From NCBI GenBank assembly GCA_007644065.1, contig VJWN01000013.1:1116001-1180000 (forward strand): a stretch of DNA of 64,000 nt, given 5' to 3'. The stretch is from Margaritispora aquatica. Taxonomy: Eukaryota; Ascomycota; Leotiomycetes; Helotiales; Discinellaceae. Within the stretch, counting starts at the first letter, position 1; every line of letters begins with the position of its first letter. This document shows, in pieces, positions 57,978 through 64,000 of this stretch. Under the pieces are notes generated by a model that ran no database searches, had not been told where the DNA came from, and saw only the letters and a list, made by a program, of their open reading frames with translations. Position numbers and translations under genes: made by a program.

Positions 57978-58672
57978 CTACGCACCAAAAACCTTCAACC
58001 TCTCGCCGTCAACCTCCAAGAAGCTCTTCTCGCCAGCCCCTCCCTGTGGAGTTCCAAACACCAACTGGGCATTCAAGACCCAGTCCTCACTAATGCCCCA
58101 TTTCTCCTGTACGCGCTTATCGACCAACGGGTTATAATGTTGCAAGTTGCAGCCCAAGCCCTCGAGTTCGAGCGCAGTCCACAAGGCGAACTGGTGCATG
58201 CCGTCGGATTGTGTGGCCCAGCCTGGGAAACGGTCCGCGTAGGCGGCGTACTTGGTTTGCATGGCCTGGACAGAGGCGCGGGATTCGAAGAAGAGGGCCT
58301 GCGATTGACACGGCAGCGTTAGTTATGGACTTGCGAACGAGGTAGATATGGGTTGGGATATGAGGGTGAACGTACAGAGCCATAGGCGGCCTTAAACCCA
58401 TTCAGCCTGCCCTCGGTGCTCTTCCACTGCTCCTCGCTCACCATGGCCTTCAGGACGTCCTTGGCGATCTCCCAGAAGGCATCGTGCTCGTCTTTGAGCA
58501 GGAGCACAACGCGGGTCGATTGGCTGTTGAAGGAGGATGGGACGTGGAGGAGAACTTGTGAGACGATCGATTGGATCTTGGCGTCGGGGATTGGGGAGGA
58601 TTTCGCGAGGCCGTAGATGGTGCGGCGGGAGGCGATGGCGGAGAGGAAGGCGTCTGATGGGGAGGAAGACAT
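57978..58672 (-). CDS. Nitroreductase-like flavoprotein (Frm2/Hbn1 type)
   Basis: Two minus-strand exons (58672-58376, 58298-57978; intron 77 bp, GTACGT donor, CTAAC branch) give 205 residues. ASRRTIYGL near the start, HVPSSFNSQSTRVVLLL, and after the splice AALFFES-like ALFFESRASVQ, FALWTALELEGLGCNLQHYN and GISEDW match the fungal nitroreductase family that binds FMN and uses NAD(P)H. The frame extends upstream to 58,750, but the ATG at 58,672 starts the conserved part (MSSSPSDAFLSAI). It is probably cytosolic, with a role in stress or lipid signalling by analogy with the yeast proteins. Confidence 0.88.
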
Positions 58673-60451
58673 TTTGTGGTGATAGATTGTGGTGGTTGTG
58701 TGGAGTGGGATTGTATTGTTGTCTGTAAGTTGACACTGATAGAGATCCAAGAAACTAGAGGTAAATGTATATCGAATGATCTTGTAACCCTATCAAGAGA
58801 GAAGGAGGAGTCTTTATACCTATGTTACTTACCTACCTACCTTCACCCCTCCAACCATCCATAAGGTAGAGTTACCTATCATACCCACATCCCACTGCGT
58901 CTCGCGACGAAAGTGGAGCTAGGATATGGGATGGGATAGACCGATTTCGAAACATGAGAAACGGTCCCGGTACTTTTAGCCGCTTTTTCATCCTATCCCA
59001 TCCTAACTCAGCCCAGATATATCCTCCACTTACCGACGTGTACCTTACTCGTAAGGTAGATACTTACTTTCCTGTGCTGTGTAGGGTGGGGTTTGGTAAT
59101 CTATGTCTACTTGTTCGCCTTCCAAATACTTAGCGAGTCAAAGGCAAAAAAAAAAAAAAACACTAGCACTTCTCCTCTACTATAAATTCCACTTTTAAGC
59201 CATATCGTCAAATGAATCCTTACCAAAAGTATTACTAAATTGAAAAAGTTGCAAAATCAACAGCGCCTACGTAGATAGTGGGGTAAATAAAACAAAAACC
59301 GAGACTCAGACGGAGACTAAACATCCCACCACCAAATTTCACAAAAATGACGAAATCGCCGCTTCGAGACTAGAGCATCCAACATCAAACTTTAATTCGC
59401 CAATCCCTTCTTTCATTCCCTCCACTATGCTTGCACTCTGCTTACCACGATCGCGGTAAGCAGCCGTGGTACGAAGTGGGCAGCTTGGTCGTAGCTTACC
59501 AAATCCCCCCAGGTGGGATCCGGGTCCGGATCCGGATCGGATGTTATTTAGTACGATTCTGCGAGAGAATTGGAAATACATCTCTCATATCGAGTGTTGT
59601 GTTGGGATAAATACAACGCTTCCTCCCTACTTTTAGCATCCGATCCGAGTTCACCTTACCTACCGAATTCAATGTTCGGTTTTTGGGTTTCTCGGATAAG
59701 GTGAGGAAAGTCGGGTTGGTGAGCGCGCGCGACACGCTCTCGAGTTTTCAGCTCGCTAGACTAAAAGGGCTTTGTGTAATTAAGGTAAGATAATCAAGGT
59801 AGATAGTGGGAGTAGTAAAACAAATCTACCTACCTATCTATTTGACTAGAGGTGGAATAGAATAAATAAAATGCAAGATACTAAGGACCAAGGAGTTGCT
59901 TGTTTTGAAGAGTCAAAGCTGTGATACTTAGGTAGGTAGGTAGTGGTGTATGTACTCGATGTAGTGAAGAGAGATCGAAGGAGTAGAGCTGTCTTAAAAT
60001 GTACAAGTAATCTTACTTTAGTGGCTTGTTCAATACGTAATTGAAAAATGCAATGCGATGTTTGAGCATATATATATATACGTATTACACCGCTCAATTG
60101 CCTACAATATAGATATAACTACTCATCTAGCTAACCATCCATGCACCTGCATCTTTTTGCCAACTCAACTGCTAAACTAAAATATAGCAAAGGCAATACC
60201 TCCACTCCCCAAGCTCAATTCGACGCCAGTATCTACCCAACAATTGCTTGTTCGCTTGTCTGCTTCCCTGCCTTAAGGTACCCAGTCCCTCTATTGAGAC
60301 CAAAGAAGCACTTTCGCTTCTTCATCTCCCATTGTACCCCAAACGCCAAAGCAATGCCCGTAAAAACAACGCCTCGCCAGCAAAGATTCAAATGCTCTTG
60401 AATATATAGTACATAACAGCACTCGACGTAGAAACAAAGTATCGCAGTCTT
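58673..60451. other. Intergenic region
   Basis: No supported gene in 1.8 kb. It holds an A15 run near 59,146-59,160, a stretch of overlapping GGATCCGG-like palindromes at 59,513-59,540, and short ACCT/AGGT tetranucleotide runs near 58,831, 59,827 and 59,930. Confidence 0.5.
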
Positions 60452-62323
60452 CTACCATGTCTCGGCGATATATTGTCCAGCCGCCTTCTTAAGATCCCAG
60501 AACTTCTCAGCTTCGTCCCGACCGAGATTTCCCTTACGCATGGCTACGTCAATCAGTGCTTCCTCAACACCTTCGCCCATACCCTTGCTACTTCCACACA
60601 CAAACACTCTGCCGTCCAAGCTGTTAATGATGAACCAGACTAGATCAGCCTGGGCCTTGACCTCATCTTGAACGTATTTGCCCTTGCCAGAGTTCTTTCG
60701 GCTTTGCACAACCTTTTTGACTTCGCTCTCGTGTACACCCCATTCACCAGAATATAGCTCGTCAAGGAGCGAGTCACGGACACCCTGAAGAACCCAGACC
60801 TTGTTGGCGCAATTGGCATTCTTCAAACGACGTTGAACAAAGCCTCTGAAAGGAGCAACTCCAACACCAGCTCCAATCAGAAGCATAGGCCCATCAGATA
60901 CAAACTCTCGCGCCAGAGGATTGGCCATCAAGCCCTTGAACATTGGAATCCGGAGATCAATCTTCTCACCCCTAGCCTCAGCTTCAAGGAACTTTCTGGC
61001 TTGTCGCTCAAAGAATCCAGACCCAACTCCTGTTCTTGGTCCTCCGCGCCAATTGGGTGTCTCGTGGACAGTAACAGCAATTTCGACTAAACGAGAGCAT
61101 CCCGCAGCAGGTACACAAGACACATGTGGGTCGTTTGACATCGAATAGAATCTTGGCATCAATTGATTGAGTTGTGTCAGAAGATGGTCAAGAGGTGGCT
61201 TTGAGGATGGGAATGCATGGAGGAGTTGGTTCATGGTGACATGTGGTCCAGTCCTGAAATCGCAGAACACCCCTTGTCCTTCGGCTGAACACAGGAACAT
61301 GAGCACTCTCTTTTCGTCTGGATCAGTAGCGTATTCAGCGAGTAATCGTAAAAGTGGCTTTGTTGGTGGGTATGATTGAATATCGCTGCACCATGTCAAA
61401 AGAGCACGGCGTGTCGTAACCAGTTGTCTTGGCTTCTCACCACCCCATACCGTAGGCCATCGTCCACCTCCAGTTGTAAGTAGAATCTCCTTGTCGCGGA
61501 TGTGTCGCGGGATCAAAAGGAGTTCCAAGAGCTCGTCGACCACAGCATCATCGTTTGGTGCAGAAACCCCGATGGCTCCTCCCACTTTGAAATCCACACC
61601 CAGCTCTTCTGGATAATCTGTCACATCGAGGTCAAAGTGATATGTTCTCTTCTCAGCTCCAGGTCTTGTTAACTCTCGAGCAGAGAAGATCTTGGCAGAG
61701 TAGACATTGTATGGAGGGTGTGGCTGAACGAAATTTGGTGGGTGAATTCTCGTATCAATTTCGGATGATTCATTTGTAGGATGAGGGGTAAAGTCGGTGG
61801 AGTCTGTCGCATTCTCAATTTTCTCCTCCGTCGTTGTGGCAGATTCTTCAACCGGCACAGGCAAAGCGGCGCCTTTCTTGATAGGGAGAATGGCGATTGT
61901 CTTCTCAGCCACGTCGGGAATGCTGGATAAAGTGGTGGGAATCAGACCAATCTTCAATTGGAGAGCCCGGAACGCGTCATTATCTGGCAGAGGAACTCGT
62001 TCGAAGGAGAGTTTGTCTGATTTTGTGACTGCCATGCAGCAACCCCCACCACAACATTTCTCAATCAGCTTTGTGCCTGGCTCTCCGATGATTCGCTGCA
62101 CGTCATCGGCATTCTGCGAGATCAATCGTGTTGATGCGCGTCGTCGTCTTTGTGGAATAGGTTCTTCGACTTCTTCAGATGATGACGAGGAATAACTAAG
62201 GGAAGGCACCGCAGATCGTGGAGGCTCTTCTGGGATGCAGTGCGACGTCGTTGAGGTCCTGATGGCCAAAGGACGTGATATTGCGGACATTGTGAGGATA
62301 GGTACGATTGAACGTCGAAGCAT
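60452..62323 (-). CDS. CPR-type FAD/NADPH reductase lacking a flavodoxin domain
   Basis: An intronless frame of 623 residues. The C-terminal 420 residues form the FAD- and NADPH-binding module of the cytochrome P450 reductase family: RFYSMS at 391-396 for FAD, GAGVGVAPFRGF at 484-495 and FVCGSSKGMGEGVEEAL at 574-590 for NADPH, and a C-terminal Trp. The FMN flavodoxin domain that normally precedes it is absent. In its place are about 200 residues with a basic, Ser-rich N-terminus that could target mitochondria (MLRRSIVPILTMSAISRPLA) and a striking CCGGGCC at 90-96. The electron acceptor is unknown; a metal or cluster bound by that Cys motif could replace FMN, which is inference. A second Met at residue 12 is an alternative start. 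Confidence 0.85.
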   Translation of the reverse strand: MLRRSIVPILTMSAISRPLAIRTSTTSHCIPEEPPRSAVPSLSYSSSSSEEVEEPIPQRRRRASTRLISQNADDVQRIIGEPGTKLIEKCCGGGCCMAVTKSDKLSFERVPLPDNDAFRALQLKIGLIPTTLSSIPDVAEKTIAILPIKKGAALPVPVEESATTTEEKIENATDSTDFTPHPTNESSEIDTRIHPPNFVQPHPPYNVYSAKIFSARELTRPGAEKRTYHFDLDVTDYPEELGVDFKVGGAIGVSAPNDDAVVDELLELLLIPRHIRDKEILLTTGGGRWPTVWGGEKPRQLVTTRRALLTWCSDIQSYPPTKPLLRLLAEYATDPDEKRVLMFLCSAEGQGVFCDFRTGPHVTMNQLLHAFPSSKPPLDHLLTQLNQLMPRFYSMSNDPHVSCVPAAGCSRLVEIAVTVHETPNWRGGPRTGVGSGFFERQARKFLEAEARGEKIDLRIPMFKGLMANPLAREFVSDGPMLLIGAGVGVAPFRGFVQRRLKNANCANKVWVLQGVRDSLLDELYSGEWGVHESEVKKVVQSRKNSGKGKYVQDEVKAQADLVWFIINSLDGRVFVCGSSKGMGEGVEEALIDVAMRKGNLGRDEAEKFWDLKKAAGQYIAETW

Positions 62324-64000
62324 AAACTGAGTATGTCGATTGAGGGAGAGAGGAACCTAGGCTTGAGGTTTTATGTTATTGCATCGAGTTGCGGTTTGTC
62401 AATCTTGGGAAGCGTCTCGCAATGGAGTGGTGATCGATATGTAATATTTCGTAATCGTAAGTTGGAATTGAAGAGTGGCGACTGACTGACTGACGAGCGG
62501 GATAAGGAGTGGTGTCTTTCTACTTTTTTAGCGGTTCCCAGCGAGATCGGCCAGTGCCGAGGAAGAAAGCCGGCCGAGCAGTGGGTTGAATGATTTCCCC
62601 CTCCACAGAACAAATCCAATCAAGCAAATAATCCAGGAACCCCTACGATTCAATAAAACCTCGACAGAAAGCCCAGCGAAGAACGAAGACGGCGAGGAGG
62701 ATGAGGAAGGTTTGCACGGATGTTTGATGTTGATGTTGATACGAGTGCGAGTCAAAGGCTGTGAGTGCAAGGACAAAGTTCAAGGGGATATATATAAATC
62801 CATTACGAGTCTATTCGCGTCGACATTCATGGGGAAGTGGAAGTTCATATATGTTGACTCAATATGATCTGCACACCAATGCACTGCCTTTCAGCCTTTC
62901 AGCCAACATTCACAAGATTTCAGCTGTTGTTTCTTTTCCCTCCCTACCTTTCCCAGGAGAGGCATCTCTTCCTCGGGATCCGAACAACGACAGGAAATGC
63001 ATGATGCTCACATCATATGGCATGGCATGGCATGGCAGTGCTCAAAGGGAGCCATACACAATTCAAAAGAGGATGATTACACATCTCCAGATCAAGTGAA
63101 CAAATCCCAGGTTGTTGGTTACATCTCCGATTTTTCATCTTGTCCTCATCTCTCATCTCATCTATTTCCTCTACCCGGAAATCCCTCAACCACCCGACGA
63201 TGCATCTTCTGGGTGGTGTGGATTGAATCGTGAAAAATATCCGAACGAATCAGACCATCTCGTGCTATTCTCATCATCCCATTCAGCTGCCACACCCGGA
63301 ACAAGGGAACAAGGGACTGAATTGCCAAGGTGCCAAATCGTGCTAGGCTCGGAATTGGATCTTATCTGATGATCTGATGCTCCAGGATTACACCCAACAA
63401 TTAATCTCATTGGGTCCTTGTTCACGGCTCGCTGCCCAACGCGACGCCCCATGGATGAAGACAAAGAACACAACGTGCAGCCGAACACGGCCATGCTGCA
63501 AGTGAGAGGAGTCAAGGGGAGTAAAGAGGAGTCAGCAGGAGTCGAGAAGGGTCGAAAAGATGACAACTCTTCCTTTTGCTATCGTGTCATTTGCTTGCTA
63601 TCATGCAAAATTTTAACTTCAGACTTTCTTCATCAAACATGCTTATCTGATCTTGCATTGCATACTGTACTGGACAGGACGGAGGTCGAACATCTCACAA
63701 AGTGGAACTTTGTGGAATCTTGGAACCGAAACCACCGGGTCGGTTCGTCTTGACCTTCAAACGGATAGCTGATCCGGTTTCTGGATTGCGGGAAATATTA
63801 TTGAGTGTTGGGAACCTGTTTTGGGGAAAGCTTGTCTTACTCTGACAAGCTAGAAACTTAATCGAGCAGGTCTCAATGTCTCATAATCTCTTTTCAATCT
63901 TATCAGATCATCGGAAAGGTGGAGACGCCATCAACTCCTTTGATGAGCCTTTCACCAGAGAGGTCAGGTTTGAGGACTTGAAATGCTCTGGTTGGTTCAG
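62324..64000. other. Intergenic region to window end
   Basis: No supported gene. Short repeats include GACTGACTGACTGAC near 62,481-62,494 and (GGCAT)n near 63,017-63,036. A gene may lie beyond the edge. Confidence 0.5.

Overview
The window looks like nuclear DNA of a filamentous ascomycete (Pezizomycotina; a leotiomycete would fit, but that is inference). The signs are short spliced introns (mostly 40-75 bp, GT..AG, often with a CTRAY branch site), gene families typical of such fungi (HET domain, CorA-like two-helix protein, G1 glutamic peptidase, GH30, bZIP with DUF3425, Zn2Cys6), and loosely packed genes separated by AT-rich tracts full of relics. I read 15 well supported protein genes, three weaker small genes, four pseudogenes, one non-autonomous DNA transposon and several repeat arrays. 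I rebuilt exon structures by hand by following reading frames across splice signals, and every spliced model closes in frame.

Layout. 0-5 kb: a cluster of 13 copies of a TGCGTCGCC motif, a small membrane-protein gene, then gene-poor AT-rich DNA. 4.8-11 kb: three minus-strand genes (a protein kinase fused to a vWA domain, a CorA-like membrane protein, a tiny spliced ORF). 11-18 kb: gene-poor, with the relic of a purine-nucleoside-phosphorylase-type domain of the kind found at the N-terminus of fungal NLRs, short hairpins and AT-rich DNA. 18-31 kb: a secreted GH30 glycosidase, the histone-fold corepressor NC2 alpha, a degenerate array of about 200-bp units, and a PNGase A-like protein. 31-38 kb: an Hsp70-like ATPase divergent from a coiled-coil protein, next to an RBR E3 ligase. 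39-46 kb: a G1 glutamic peptidase, a bZIP regulator divergent from a short-chain dehydrogenase, and a mitochondrial carrier. 47-52 kb: an intact small secreted cysteine-rich gene and a broken paralogue, with a hAT-type MITE between them, then a dead Zn2Cys6 regulator. 52-62 kb: a DJ-1/PfpI protein, a broken WW-HET gene, a nitroreductase-like protein and a flavodoxin-less CPR-type reductase.

The genes do not form one pathway. Two themes stand out. Several genes or relics (kinase-vWA, CorA-like, PNP relic, HET) belong to families often seen in fungal non-self recognition or stress signalling, and several of these are decayed. The gene-poor AT-rich compartment at 46-52 kb carries the secreted cysteine-rich pair, a setting that resembles effector compartments in other fungi. 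Housekeeping genes (NC2 alpha, carrier, SDR) are intact. I saw no rRNA, tRNA or CRISPR.
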